Positions 1 through 6,696 of a DNA stretch of 14,127 bases are shown piece after piece (within the stretch, counting starts at the first letter, position 1; each line of letters starts with the position of its first letter). Under the pieces are notes generated by a model. The model searched no databases. It was not told the origin of the DNA and worked only from the letters and a program-made list of their open reading frames with translations. The DNA comes from JAWLCQ01 sp041687095 (GTDB lineage Bacteria; Planctomycetota; Phycisphaerae; SM23-33). The stretch covers positions 1 to 14,127 of the forward strand of contig JAWLCQ010000130.1 of assembly GCA_041687095.1 (NCBI GenBank), given 5' to 3'. Made by a program: the position numbers and the translations under genes.

Positions 1-645
1 CGCTACCCCGAGGGCGAGCCCCGGACGATGGCGCTGGTCCTGGGGGCGCAACTGGCCGCCGAGACCGCGCGCTACGACCTGCTGCACGAACTGCTCGGAC
101 AGCTCCGCGCGCTCCCGTACGGCGCGACCGACCCGCGGGTCGGGCAGTTTGTGGAGGCGATGGCCCCCATCGGCAAACCCTTCGAGGCCAAGCTCACTAC
201 GCTCGCCGGGGAGTCGCTGGCGCTGCCCGAGGCCCTTCGGGGCCAGGTGGTCGTCATCGACTTCTGGGCCACCTGGTGCGGGCCCTGCGTGTCGGAGATC
301 CCCCACATGAAGGACGTCTACGCCCGCTACAAGGGCCAGGGCGTGGAGTTCGTGGGCGTGAGCCTCGACGACGACAAGGAGCGGCTGCAGGCGTTCGTGA
401 AGGATCGCGGCCTGGGCTGGGTGCACACCTTCACCGGCCAGAAGTGGCAGGACCCCACCGCGCGAAAGTACGGGGTGACGGGCATCCCGGCGATGTGGGT
501 GCTCGACCGTCACGGCCGCGTGGTCTCCACCAACGCCCGCGAGGACCTGGAGGCGACGCTGGACCGCGCGTTGGCGGCGGGTGCGGAACTGGTGGAAACG
601 GGCGGGACGGCGGTGCAGGAGCAGCGATCCGGCGCCGGCGAGTGA
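1..645 (+). CDS. TlpA/ResA-like thiol-disulfide oxidoreductase, 5'-truncated by the window
   Basis: The frame is open from base 1, and the first in-frame ATG at 28 looks internal because the upstream codons read on without a stop, so the true start lies before the window. The visible 215 residues hold a short helical N-terminal part and then a thioredoxin fold. The strand leading into DFWATWCGPC carries the redox pair (Cys codons at 277-279 and 286-288). Further on are the SLDDD segment typical of TlpA/ResA/AhpC-like proteins and a cis-proline loop, GIPAMWVLD, near 481-508. In this family the CxxC reduces or oxidises periplasmic or outer-face partners such as apocytochromes. The export signal cannot be checked because the N-terminus is missing. 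A short Gly/Ala/Glu-rich tail follows the fold. Family assignment is firm; partner and direction of electron flow are unknown. Confidence 0.9.
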   Translation, partial: RYPEGEPRTMALVLGAQLAAETARYDLLHELLGQLRALPYGATDPRVGQFVEAMAPIGKPFEAKLTTLAGESLALPEALRGQVVVIDFWATWCGPCVSEIPHMKDVYARYKGQGVEFVGVSLDDDKERLQAFVKDRGLGWVHTFTGQKWQDPTARKYGVTGIPAMWVLDRHGRVVSTNAREDLEATLDRALAAGAELVETGGTAVQEQRSGAGE

Positions 646-728
646 GGGGGAGCGTTCCGGCGATCCGCGTTCGGCGATCAATGTTCTCCCGCTTCCCTCG
701 CCCACACCGTCGTAGTACACTGGAGTCC

Positions 729-1127
729 ATGAACCATGCGTGGATCTGGATTCCGCTGGGGCTGTGCGTGTGGGTGTCGGCGGGGTGTGCGGCCGACGGT
801 TCCGTCGCGCCCGATCGCGGCCCGTCGGCCCTCCCCGACCCCAACGCCGTCGCCCCGCCCGCGACCGTGACGGTTCCGAGCGAGGAGTACGCCAAGCTCA
901 AGCGGGAGAACTTCGTCCTGCGCGAGGACGTGGAGATGTTCCGCCAGCGGGAGCGGCAGTTGACGGACGAGATCAACCAACTGCGGTTCGTGCATGCACA
1001 GTACCGCGAACTGCAGCGCGTCCTCGCCGACGTGGTCATCGAACGCGACCGCCTTCGCCGCGAACTGGAGGCCGCCCGCACTGCCCCCCCGCCCCCGGCC
1101 CCGACAACCCAGGCCGCCGCCGAATGA
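729..1127 (+). CDS. Small putative lipoprotein with a coiled coil
   Basis: This 132-residue protein starts at ATG 729. The longer open frame upstream is Arg/Gly-rich read-through of the previous gene in another phase. Residues 1-19 form a hydrophobic signal-like segment ending in VSAGC at Cys20, a relaxed lipobox (Ser at -3 is not ideal), so lipid anchoring is likely but not certain. Residues 21-50 are a Pro/Ala-rich linker. Residues 51-117 are strongly charged, with heptad-like spacing (KLKRENFVLREDVEMF and onward), and predict one long coiled coil. The tail is PPPP/Ala-rich. A TACACT hexamer ends 7 nt before the ATG and there is no Shine-Dalgarno, so the transcript could be almost leaderless. 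I do not recognise a named family. A cell-envelope spacer or partner role is a guess from architecture alone. Confidence 0.75.
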   Translation: MNHAWIWIPLGLCVWVSAGCAADGSVAPDRGPSALPDPNAVAPPATVTVPSEEYAKLKRENFVLREDVEMFRQRERQLTDEINQLRFVHAQYRELQRVLADVVIERDRLRRELEAARTAPPPPAPTTQAAAE

Positions 1128-1332
1128 AGAACCGGACCGCCAGCGATGCGCCAGGAGTCCCCACGGGCAGGGTGGGGAGGCCTGCTTCGCACAGCAGCCC
1201 GGGCACTCCGCCCTCCAGAGCCAGTCTCCCTTCTCCGTCTTGGGGCCCTGCGGTTTCCCGGGGCTCCGGGAGTGCGGCCCCAACCGAACCGCGCGTTGAA
1301 CCTCAACCCCTGGAACAGTACCCTCAGCACCC
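1128..1332. other. Intergenic spacer with GC hairpins
   Basis: This 205-nt spacer has no gene. TTGGGGCC (1240-1247) pairs with GGCCCCAA (1276-1283), enclosing a second hairpin of TCCCGG (1256-1261) and CCGGGA (1266-1271). No T-run follows, so factor-independent termination is doubtful. On the minus strand, positions about 1215-1235 read GAAGGGAGACTGGCTC, close to the left part of the palindrome at 2520-2576 (GAAAAGGGGACTGGCTC). This may be a decayed relative of that element. Confidence 0.5.
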
Positions 1333-2454
1333 ATGAGAGCCGTCATTACCGGACAGGTCGGGCTGGACAAGAAGCGTTTCCTGCAGCGGGTCGCGGACAT
1401 CGCCCGCGAGCAGGGCTTTGACTCCACCATCTGCAACATTGGGGACATGATGTATCAGGAGGCCCCGGACGTGGGGAAGGGGCGGATCCTGGACCTGCCG
1501 CTCTCCCGCCTCAACGGGCTCCGCCGCAGCGTGTTCAAGGACGTCCTCCGCCTCGCCGAACGCCGCTCCCACCTCCTCGTCAACACCCATGCCACGTTCC
1601 GCTGGCGGCACGGGCTGTTCTACGCGTTCGACCCCGACCAGATGCAGCAGCTCTCCGCCGACGTCTACATCTGCATCGTCGACAACATCGACCGCGTCCA
1701 CTGGCGGCTGACGCGGGACGGGCACGTGGACCACTCGCTCAAGGACCTCATGGTCTGGCGGGAGGAGGAGGTCCTCGCCACCGAACTGCTCAGCCAGATC
1801 GTCAAGGGCCACGGGTGCTTCTACATCATGTCCCCCGGGATGCACCCCGACTTCACCGACACCGCCGACGCGCTCTTCCGCCTGCTCTTCCGCCCCGAGA
1901 TCCGCAAGGCGTACCTGAGCTTCCCCATGACGCACGTCATGGACTCCCCCGACATCCTTTCCGAGATCGAGGCCTTCCGCCGCGAGATGAAACGCTGCTT
2001 CACCTGCTTCGACCCGGGGGACGTCGAGGAGAAGTACCTCGAGCCCATGGCCATCGCCGCCGCCCAGGCCGGCCACCGCACCGTCACCGTCGGGCCCCCC
2101 GGGGAGGAGACGCAGATGGAGACGGCCGAGCTGCTGGCGATCATCCCCGACATCGACGGGCAGATCTACGTCCGCGACTTCAAGCTCATCGATCAGTCGG
2201 ACATGATCATCTCGCTCATCCCCGAGCTGCCCACCGGGAAGCCCGGGCTCTCCAGCGGAGTCGAGCGCGAGCTGCAGCACGCCCACGAGGCGGCCAAGGA
2301 CGTGTTCGTGATCTGGCGGTGCGCGGCGGCCCCTTCGCCCTTCATCACCGAGACCGCCACCCGCGTCTTCCGCACCCCCGCCGAGGCGAGCCAGTACTTC
2401 CACGACAAAGGCTACGTCCCCTCCACGCCCACCGGAGGCCTGTTCTCGGAGTGA
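1333..2454 (+). CDS. Adenylate-kinase-like domain fused to nucleoside 2-deoxyribosyltransferase-like domain
   Basis: This 373-residue protein appears to have two domains. Residues 1-190 resemble archaeal-type adenylate kinase (AdkA): an opening strand and a loop GQVGLDKK at 7-14, then NIGDMMYQEA, then VNTHATFRWRHGLFYAF matching the family's 'DTHa...G' strand, then RVHWRLTRDG like the lid arginines. The P-loop is degenerate: the second glycine is Asp12 and the usual Ser/Thr is Lys14. Residues 193-373 resemble the nucleoside 2-deoxyribosyltransferase/DUF4406 fold: AYLSFPMTH (193-201) in place of 'iYLAGPmt', D287-Q-S-D290 on a strand, and SSGVERE (307-313), where a Glu follows the glycine as in the nucleophile motif. 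The start has no clear Shine-Dalgarno. Nucleotide or nucleoside binding by both halves is inferred; the reaction is unknown. It is not clearly in an operon with its neighbours. Confidence 0.7.
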   Translation: MRAVITGQVGLDKKRFLQRVADIAREQGFDSTICNIGDMMYQEAPDVGKGRILDLPLSRLNGLRRSVFKDVLRLAERRSHLLVNTHATFRWRHGLFYAFDPDQMQQLSADVYICIVDNIDRVHWRLTRDGHVDHSLKDLMVWREEEVLATELLSQIVKGHGCFYIMSPGMHPDFTDTADALFRLLFRPEIRKAYLSFPMTHVMDSPDILSEIEAFRREMKRCFTCFDPGDVEEKYLEPMAIAAAQAGHRTVTVGPPGEETQMETAELLAIIPDIDGQIYVRDFKLIDQSDMIISLIPELPTGKPGLSSGVERELQHAHEAAKDVFVIWRCAAAPSPFITETATRVFRTPAEASQYFHDKGYVPSTPTGGLFSE

Positions 2455-2467
2455 GGCGGGAGCATCA

Positions 2468-2502
2468 GGGAACCCGGAACCAGGAACCGGGAACCGGGAA
2501 CC
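2468..2502. repeat. Five 7-nt tandem units (NGGAACC)
   Basis: GGGAACC, CGGAACC, AGGAACC, GGGAACC and GGGAACC run head to tail, followed by degenerate GGGACAAGGAAC. The array sits 14 nt after the preceding stop codon and directly before the large palindrome. A slippage-prone microsatellite-like tract is the simplest reading. Confidence 0.8.
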
Positions 2503-2519
2503 GGGACAAGGAACGGGAG

Positions 2520-2576
2520 CCTGGAAAAGGGGACTGGCTCCGCCGCTGTTTGGCGGTGCCTGTCCCCTTTTCCAGG
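2520..2576. repeat. 57-nt hairpin element with GCTGTTT loop
   Basis: CCTGGAAAAGGGGAC (2520-2534) and GTCCCCTTTTCCAGG (2562-2576) are perfect 15-nt complements. Inside, GGC pairs with GCC between single mismatches, then CCGCC (2540-2544) pairs with GGCGG (2552-2556) around the 7-nt loop GCTGTTT. It lies between two same-strand genes, 65 nt after one stop and 62 nt before the next start. It could act as a bidirectional terminator in RNA, but the same loop core recurs in other elements of the window, so I call it a mobile or REP-like palindrome. Confidence 0.85.
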
Positions 2577-2638
2577 CGGTTCCCCGGCTCGATCTTGAAG
2601 AACAGGCCTCACGCAGAGGCGCCAAGAGGAGAACACGC

Positions 2639-3709
2639 ATGGGCGAAACCGTGTTGGTGACGGCGGCCGAGTACGCCAAGGGCCAAGCCATCTTCCAGTC
2701 GCAGACGGAGTGGACGCTCCTCCCCGCCCCCGCCGACCCCGACCCCCTCGCCGACGCCATCCGCACCCACCGCGCCCGCTGCGTCATCCTCGGGCCCGAG
2801 CCGTACCCCGACGAGACGATCTACGCCGCCCTCGCCCAAGCAGCCGGGAGCGGCGGAGCGGGCCACGCCGCCTCGCCCGCGCGTGACGCGGGGACCGAAG
2901 ACGGTGCCCCCATCGCCCTGATCGCCCGCTTCGGGGTCGGGTGCGACGGGGTGCATCGCGAGCACCTCCGCCGCCACGCCATCGCGCTGGCCAACACCCC
3001 GGGGGTCCTCGACGTCAGCGTCGCCGAGCACACCGTCTGGCTGCTGGGCGCCCTCGCCCGCCACGTCGCCCCGCTGCACGCGGGCATGCTCGACGGCCGG
3101 TGGGCTCCGCGGACGGGGACGGAGTTGCACGACAAGACGCTGGGGCTCCTTGGGCTGGGGCGGATCGGAAGGCACGTCGCCCGCATCTGCGGACTGGGCC
3201 TGGGCATGCGCGTCCTCGCCGTCGGGCGATCCACGCCCGACGAACTCGAGGTCCGCCTGGGCATGTCCATGCGAACGATCCGCGCCACGCTCGGACTCGC
3301 CGACTACACCACCGACCCCCACGCCGTCCTCCCCGCCGCCGACGCCGTCTCCCTCCACCTGCCCGTCAGCGAGACCACCCGCGGGTTCCTGGGCGCCCAG
3401 CGCCTGGCGGCCATGAAGCCCGGGGCCCTGCTCGTCAACACCGCGCGCGGTTCGCTCGTGGACGAGCCCGCCCTCTACGACGCCCTCGCGAGCGGCCGCC
3501 TCGGCGGGGCGGCGCTCGACGTCTTCACCCGCGAGCCCTACCAGCCCGCCGCGCCGGACAAGGACCTCCGCACGCTCCCCAACGTCCTGCTCACCCCGCA
3601 CGTCGGGTCCAACACCCGCGAGTGCAACGCGCGCATGGCCGCCCGCTGCCTCGACAACGTCCGCGCGTTCCTGGGCCACCGGCTCGACCAACTCGCGCGG
3701 GTGGTGTAA
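2639..3709 (+). CDS. D-isomer-specific 2-hydroxyacid dehydrogenase
   Basis: This 356-residue protein starts at ATG 2639, supported by AGGAG about 8 nt upstream. It has the split catalytic domain and the inserted NAD-binding Rossmann domain of the family. The dinucleotide motif is GLGRIG at 172-177, and the catalytic trio is in place: Arg270 in NTARGS, Glu299 in FTREPY, His321 in TPHVGS. The family oxidises D-2-hydroxyacids or reduces 2-ketoacids with NAD(P)H (phosphoglycerate, glycerate, glyoxylate, lactate). The length slightly exceeds the usual 310-340 because of a Gly/Ala-rich insertion around residues 69-86. The substrate cannot be read from sequence; it lacks the extra ACT domain of long SerA proteins. 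The protein is probably cytosolic. It converges on the ATPase gene downstream. Confidence 0.92.
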   Translation: MGETVLVTAAEYAKGQAIFQSQTEWTLLPAPADPDPLADAIRTHRARCVILGPEPYPDETIYAALAQAAGSGGAGHAASPARDAGTEDGAPIALIARFGVGCDGVHREHLRRHAIALANTPGVLDVSVAEHTVWLLGALARHVAPLHAGMLDGRWAPRTGTELHDKTLGLLGLGRIGRHVARICGLGLGMRVLAVGRSTPDELEVRLGMSMRTIRATLGLADYTTDPHAVLPAADAVSLHLPVSETTRGFLGAQRLAAMKPGALLVNTARGSLVDEPALYDALASGRLGGAALDVFTREPYQPAAPDKDLRTLPNVLLTPHVGSNTRECNARMAARCLDNVRAFLGHRLDQLARVV

Positions 3710-3727
3710 GACGCATCCCGTCTGATT

Positions 3728-3766
3728 CATGCGCAGGTGTCATGCGGAGGCGCCATGCGCGGGTGC
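3728..3766. repeat. Three 13-nt tandem units (CATGCGSRGGYGY)
   Basis: CATGCGCAGGTGT, CATGCGGAGGCGC and CATGCGCGGGTGC are contiguous at 3728-3740, 3741-3753 and 3754-3766. They begin 18 nt after the dehydrogenase stop in the spacer between two converging genes. The last unit runs into the 27-nt dispersed repeat at 3761. Confidence 0.8.
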
Positions 3767-3787
3767 CGCGGTTTGCGAAGCGAAGCG
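3761..3787 (+). repeat. 27-nt dispersed repeat, intact copy
   Basis: The sequence begins GGGTGCCGCGGTTTGCGAAG and ends CGAAGCG. It matches 14011-14037 at 25 of 27 positions. Here it continues into GAGCAACC, so GGTTTGC (3770-3776) can pair with GCAACC (3789-3794) with one bulge. That would make a GAAGCGAAGCG-loop hairpin. In the other copy this second arm is missing and intron-like sequence follows. Confidence 0.7.
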
Positions 3788-3896
3788 GAGCAACCACGTC
3801 AAACCAACGTCGCGCACGAATAACCTGGGATGCGTGCAAAGGCCCCACGGGAGCTTGGCGGTGCGAGAGGTTGCGGAGGCGTTTCCCCGCGCAGCC

Positions 3897-5084
3897 CTAC
3901 TCGAACCAGGTCTCCAGAGGCGTCCGCAGGAACGACTCCAGCGGGATCCCCGACGGTCCGACCAGGAGCTTGCGATGGACGGGGAACTCGTGGGAGAAAC
4001 TCTCCATACCGCTGAGGCTCTCCCGCACCACCCCACTCTTCACCTCCAGCGCCACCACCCTGCGCCCCTTGGCAAGGACGAAGTCCACCTCCCTGTCCCC
4101 CGCGGCCCAGTACTGCACGGTGATCTCGGCGCCCTTCGCGGCGTTGACGCACCACGCGCCTACGCAGGACTCCACCAGCCTCCCCCACTGCACGGGATTG
4201 GCACGGGCGTCATCGAAGGACTCCGCAAGCTGCGCCGTCAGCAACGCCGTGTTATGCACCTGGAGCTTGGGGCTGGAACCGCGACGGCGGACCTGCTGCC
4301 CGGCGTACTTGTCCAGGCCCTCCAGCAACCCCGCCCCCCGCAGCAGATCGAGGTAGTGCGCCAGCGTCGTCGTGTTCCCCGCATCCTGAAGCTGCCCGAG
4401 CATCTTCGTGTACGACAGCACTCGCCCCGAATACACGCACCCCAGCTCAAACAACCGCCGGAGCAGCGCGGGTTTCTGCACCCGCGTCATCAGCAGCACG
4501 TCGCGTGAGATCGTCGTCTCGATCAGCGAATCCACGACGTAGCTCCGCCAACGCACTGGATCGCCGATCAGTCCCGCCGCCCCGGGATACCCCCCGTAGT
4601 ACACGTACTGCTCCACCGTCCACCCGAACGCCGCCTGCATCTCTCCCAGCGACCAGTGCGGCATGCGGACGGTCTCGAAGCGACCCGCGAGGCTCTCGGT
4701 GAGCCCGCTCTGCACCAGCAGCGGAGCAGACCCCAGGAGCACCACGTGCAGCCCCCTCCGCTTCGCGGTGTCCTCGTCCCACAGTCGCTTCACCGTCTCC
4801 GACCAGCCGGGAATCTTCTGGATTTCGTCGAGGACCAGGACCGCCGGGCGGGAAGGCTCCGCCGGGAGCAGGCGGGCAACCTCCCACTGTTGCTCAATCC
4901 AGATCGGGTCCTTCAGCGTCGGTTCATCGGCGGACGCGTAGTGCCCCTGCCCGGGCAGGGCATCAAGCGCCTGGCGGACCAGCGTGGTCTTGCCCGTCTG
5001 ACGTGCACCGAAGAGAACCTGCATGAACCTTCGCGGTTCGCGCAGGCGGGCCATCAGGACCTCGTACATCGGGCGTCTGAACAT
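3897..5084 (-). CDS. AAA ATPase with DUF4143 (nuclease-like) C-terminal domain
   Basis: I chose the ATG at 5084, giving 395 residues, because GGAGAG lies 4 nt before it. The upstream ATG at 5096 (four more residues) has no Shine-Dalgarno. Walker A is GARQTGKT at 26-33, and Walker B is VLVLDEIQ with Asp86-Glu87. A winged-helix-like middle (SGRVLSYTKMLGQLQDAGNTTTLAHYL, given here only in part) is followed by DUF4143. That domain carries a PD-(D/E)xK-type signature, EVDFVLA then ALEVKSG, with Asp334, Glu347 and Lys349. Such ATPases are widespread in archaea and bacteria, and their biological role is not settled. The gene stands alone, convergent with the dehydrogenase gene. An AT-rich double palindrome lies just upstream and probably controls it. 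Confidence 0.92.
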   Translation of the reverse strand: MFRRPMYEVLMARLREPRRFMQVLFGARQTGKTTLVRQALDALPGQGHYASADEPTLKDPIWIEQQWEVARLLPAEPSRPAVLVLDEIQKIPGWSETVKRLWDEDTAKRRGLHVVLLGSAPLLVQSGLTESLAGRFETVRMPHWSLGEMQAAFGWTVEQYVYYGGYPGAAGLIGDPVRWRSYVVDSLIETTISRDVLLMTRVQKPALLRRLFELGCVYSGRVLSYTKMLGQLQDAGNTTTLAHYLDLLRGAGLLEGLDKYAGQQVRRRGSSPKLQVHNTALLTAQLAESFDDARANPVQWGRLVESCVGAWCVNAAKGAEITVQYWAAGDREVDFVLAKGRRVVALEVKSGVVRESLSGMESFSHEFPVHRKLLVGPSGIPLESFLRTPLETWFE

Positions 5085-5106
5085 GGATCTCTCCATCCAA
5101 GGTTTT

Positions 5107-5146
5107 TACTCAACATGCTGAGTAATTTTACTCAGTATACTGAGTA
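5107..5146 (-). promoter_or_regulatory. Double 18-bp palindromic operator upstream of the ATPase
   Basis: TACTCAGTATACTGAGTA at 5129-5146 is a perfect 18-bp palindrome. TACTCAACATGCTGAGTA at 5107-5124 is the same palindrome with one mismatched pair. Their centres are 22 bp apart, about two helical turns, so two dimers could bind one face. The nearer site ends 10 bp before ATG 5096 and 22 bp before the preferred ATG 5084. The block is AT-rich inside GC-rich DNA and could overlap the promoter. Operator function is inferred. Confidence 0.65.
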
Positions 5147-5293
5147 CCTCTGAGGATGCCAAGCCGCACGGCCCCTGCGAAAACCGGTTTCGGGGCTCTC
5201 ATGACACCCCCGAAACCATAGGCGCTGCCGCCTCTTTCCGGTATACCGGAGGACCGATTGGACGCGACATGCCCGCCGGCCAGGCCCTCGGCG

Positions 5294-5412
5294 ATCGCAA
5301 AGTCGCCGTCGTGGGTGCCACGGCTGTGCTGTTTACAGCCGTGCTCGTACGAGCGCGAGGCGGAACACGGGTTCTGCGAACCCGTGGCACCCGGCGAATT
5401 GAACTTTGCGAT
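5294..5412. repeat. Nested inverted-repeat element, copy A (GCTGTTT loop)
   Basis: Outer arms ATCGCAAAGT (5294-5303) and ACTTTGCGAT (5403-5412) are perfect complements. Next, GGGTGCCACGG (5313-5323) pairs with CCGTGGCACCC (5382-5392). Inside are three hairpins: ACGGCTGT (5320-5327) with ACAGCCGT (5335-5342) around GCTGTTT; the palindrome GCTCGTACGAGC (5343-5354); and CACGGGTTC (5366-5374) with GAACCCGTG (5378-5386) around TGC. It fills the divergent spacer between the ATPase and deoC. The rest of the gene-free stretch 5147-5293 shows no gene. Copy B at 13241-13362 aligns along its whole length. Confidence 0.85.
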
Positions 5413-5453
5413 GGCCCCGCCGGCCAGGCCCTCGGCACCCAAGGAATCGCCGC

Positions 5454-6143
5454 ATGACCCGACAACCCATCGCCCGCTACCTCGACCACGCCGTCCTCAA
5501 ACCCTCCTTCACCCGCGCCGACGCCGAACGAGAGATCCGCGTGGGCCTGGAGCATAACGTGCGGACCGTCTGCGTCCGCCCGTGCGACCTCGAACTCACC
5601 GTCGCGCTCTGCCGCAACACCAACACGCTCCCCGGGGCCGTCCTCGCCTTCCCCCACGGCACGCATCTGCCGGCCAGCAAAGCCGACGAGGCCCGCCGCT
5701 ACGTCGAACTCGGCGCCCGCGAGATCGATATGGTCGCCAACTACGCCTTCATCCGCTCCGAACTGTGGGACGCGGTCCTGGAGGACCTCCAGGCCGTCAC
5801 CGCCGTCACCCGCCCCGCGGGCGTGAAGCTCAAGGTCATCCTCGAAACCAGCGAACTCGAACTCCCCCACGTCGCCCGCGCCACCGAACTCGCCCTCGCC
5901 GCCGGAGCGGACTGGGTCAAGACCTCCACCGGCTTCGCCTCCGGGGGGGCCACCGTCGAGGCCGTCCAAACCATGCTCGCCGCCGCCAACGGACGCATCG
6001 AGGTCAAGGCGTCGGGCGGCATTCGCGATCTGGCGACGGCCGAGCGGTTCCTGGCAATGGGCTGCACCCGCCTGGGCGTGGGATCGACGACCACGCCCGT
6101 CCTCTGCGGAGGCAAGCCTTCGGAGAACCCAAACGCGTACTGA
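5454..6143 (+). CDS. deoC: Deoxyribose-phosphate aldolase
   Basis: This 229-residue class I aldolase cleaves 2-deoxyribose 5-phosphate to glyceraldehyde 3-phosphate and acetaldehyde in deoxynucleoside catabolism. The ATG at 5454 has AAGGA 8 nt upstream; longer readings run back into the repeat element. Key residues fit the DeoC family: YLDHAVLKP at the start; Asp92 in EIDMVANY; the Schiff-base Lys156 in WVKTSTGF; and Lys185 in EVKASGGIRD, the second active-site lysine. The protein ends in ...NPNAY, so the last residue is a tyrosine, matching the C-terminal catalytic tyrosine known from the E. coli enzyme. Length is normal for the short bacterial form. No other deo gene is adjacent. It is probably cytosolic. 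Confidence in function is high. Confidence 0.95.
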   Translation: MTRQPIARYLDHAVLKPSFTRADAEREIRVGLEHNVRTVCVRPCDLELTVALCRNTNTLPGAVLAFPHGTHLPASKADEARRYVELGAREIDMVANYAFIRSELWDAVLEDLQAVTAVTRPAGVKLKVILETSELELPHVARATELALAAGADWVKTSTGFASGGATVEAVQTMLAAANGRIEVKASGGIRDLATAERFLAMGCTRLGVGSTTTPVLCGGKPSENPNAY

Positions 6144-6151
6144 GCATCAGC

Positions 6152-6291
6152 AACCGTTCACGGGACGGCGCGAACAGGGTGCCACCCTCAAGCCGCATGC
6201 TGTTTGCGGCTTGGGGGTGTTGGGGCCACTACGCCGCAGCACCTCCAAGCGGCAAACGGCGCCGCTTGAGGGTGGCGCCCCGCGAACGGTT
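6152..6291. repeat. Nested inverted-repeat element, copy C (loops GCTGTT and GCCGTTT)
   Basis: AACCGTTC (6152-6159) pairs with GAACGGTT (6284-6291). GGGTGCCACCCTCAAGC (6177-6193) pairs with 6264-6280 at 16 of 17 positions. Inside are CAAGCCGCA (6189-6197) with TGCGGCTTG (6205-6213) around TGCTGTT, and AAGCGGC (6247-6253) with GCCGCTT (6261-6267) around AAACGGC. The second loop reads GCCGTTT on the other strand, so the two hairpins are head to head. It begins 8 nt after the deoC stop and could also end transcription. Confidence 0.85.
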
Positions 6292-6351
6292 AGAGGCATC
6301 AGGCTCCCCCCGGGATGGGCCGCAGAGGCACAGCGCGGGCTGCGCCCGCTC

Positions 6352-6436
6352 CCAATTTCGATTGTCGGTTTTCGATTTTCGATTGGGCTGTCGCCCCTGC
6401 CACGGCCCCAATCGAAAATCCACAATTGGCAATTGG
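6352..6436. repeat. AT-richer inverted repeat (CGATTTTCGATTGGG type)
   Basis: GATTTTCGATTGGG (6374-6387) and CCCAATCGAAAATC (6407-6420) are perfect complements around a roughly 19-nt GC-rich loop. The arms extend outward less perfectly: CCAATTTCGATTG starts at 6352 and CAATTGGCAATTGG ends at 6436. The left arm carries an extra TTTTCG-type unit. Base composition is clearly different from the surroundings. It lies in the convergent deoC/heparinase-like spacer. Confidence 0.8.
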
Positions 6437-6482
6437 AAGGGCCCGTTCCACCTTCCCCGCATGCTCTGGTACTGCACCCGCC

Positions 6483-6609
6483 TGTGTAGGGAGGCGTAGG
6501 GTGAGGGGCAGGGTGAAGCGAAGCGCAACCGTGTGCGCGCGGGAGGATCACCGGTGTGCCTTCCGCGCACGTGACTCCGCTGCGCTCCGTCACACGCACG
6601 CCCTACACA
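6483..6609. repeat. Long imperfect inverted repeat with 9-nt perfect ends
   Basis: TGTGTAGGG (6483-6491) and CCCTACACA (6601-6609) are complementary ends. Inside, GTGAC and GTCAC flank a TCCGCTGCGCTCC stretch near 6571-6593, and a GAAGCGAAGC tract lies near 6516. The interior pairing is weak, so this is a tentative decayed element in the gene-free stretch 6144-6696. Confidence 0.45.
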
Positions 6610-6637
6610 CTGCAGGGGCTGAGCCCGAAGGGCTGAG

Positions 6638-6661
6638 CAAAGCGTCAGATGCCACGCTTTG
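6638..6661 (-). terminator. Hairpin downstream of the heparinase-like gene
   Basis: CAAAGCGT (6638-6645) pairs with ACGCTTTG (6654-6661) around an 8-nt loop. It lies 36 nt beyond the stop of the minus-strand gene. No T-run follows, so it may only help stop transcription or protect a 3' end. Confidence 0.35.
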
Positions 6662-6696
6662 GCGAAGACGGTTCGCTCCGCTACGCCACCCCGCCT

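Noticed and set aside
2520..2576. Simple intrinsic terminator
   Set aside because: The stem contains runs of T internally, but no T-run follows the hairpin, and the loop links it to the dispersed GCTGTT family. Termination may be a side effect.
1324..2787. A 487-codon minus-strand frame over the fusion gene
   Set aside because: It is antisense to a gene with clear motifs and consists of Asp/Val/Gly-rich text typical of antisense GC-rich frames.
3897..5096. Transposase or IS-encoded ATPase
   Set aside because: Walker A/B plus DUF4143 and the EVDF...EVK motif fit the stand-alone ATPase family. No IS ends or partner transposase flank it.
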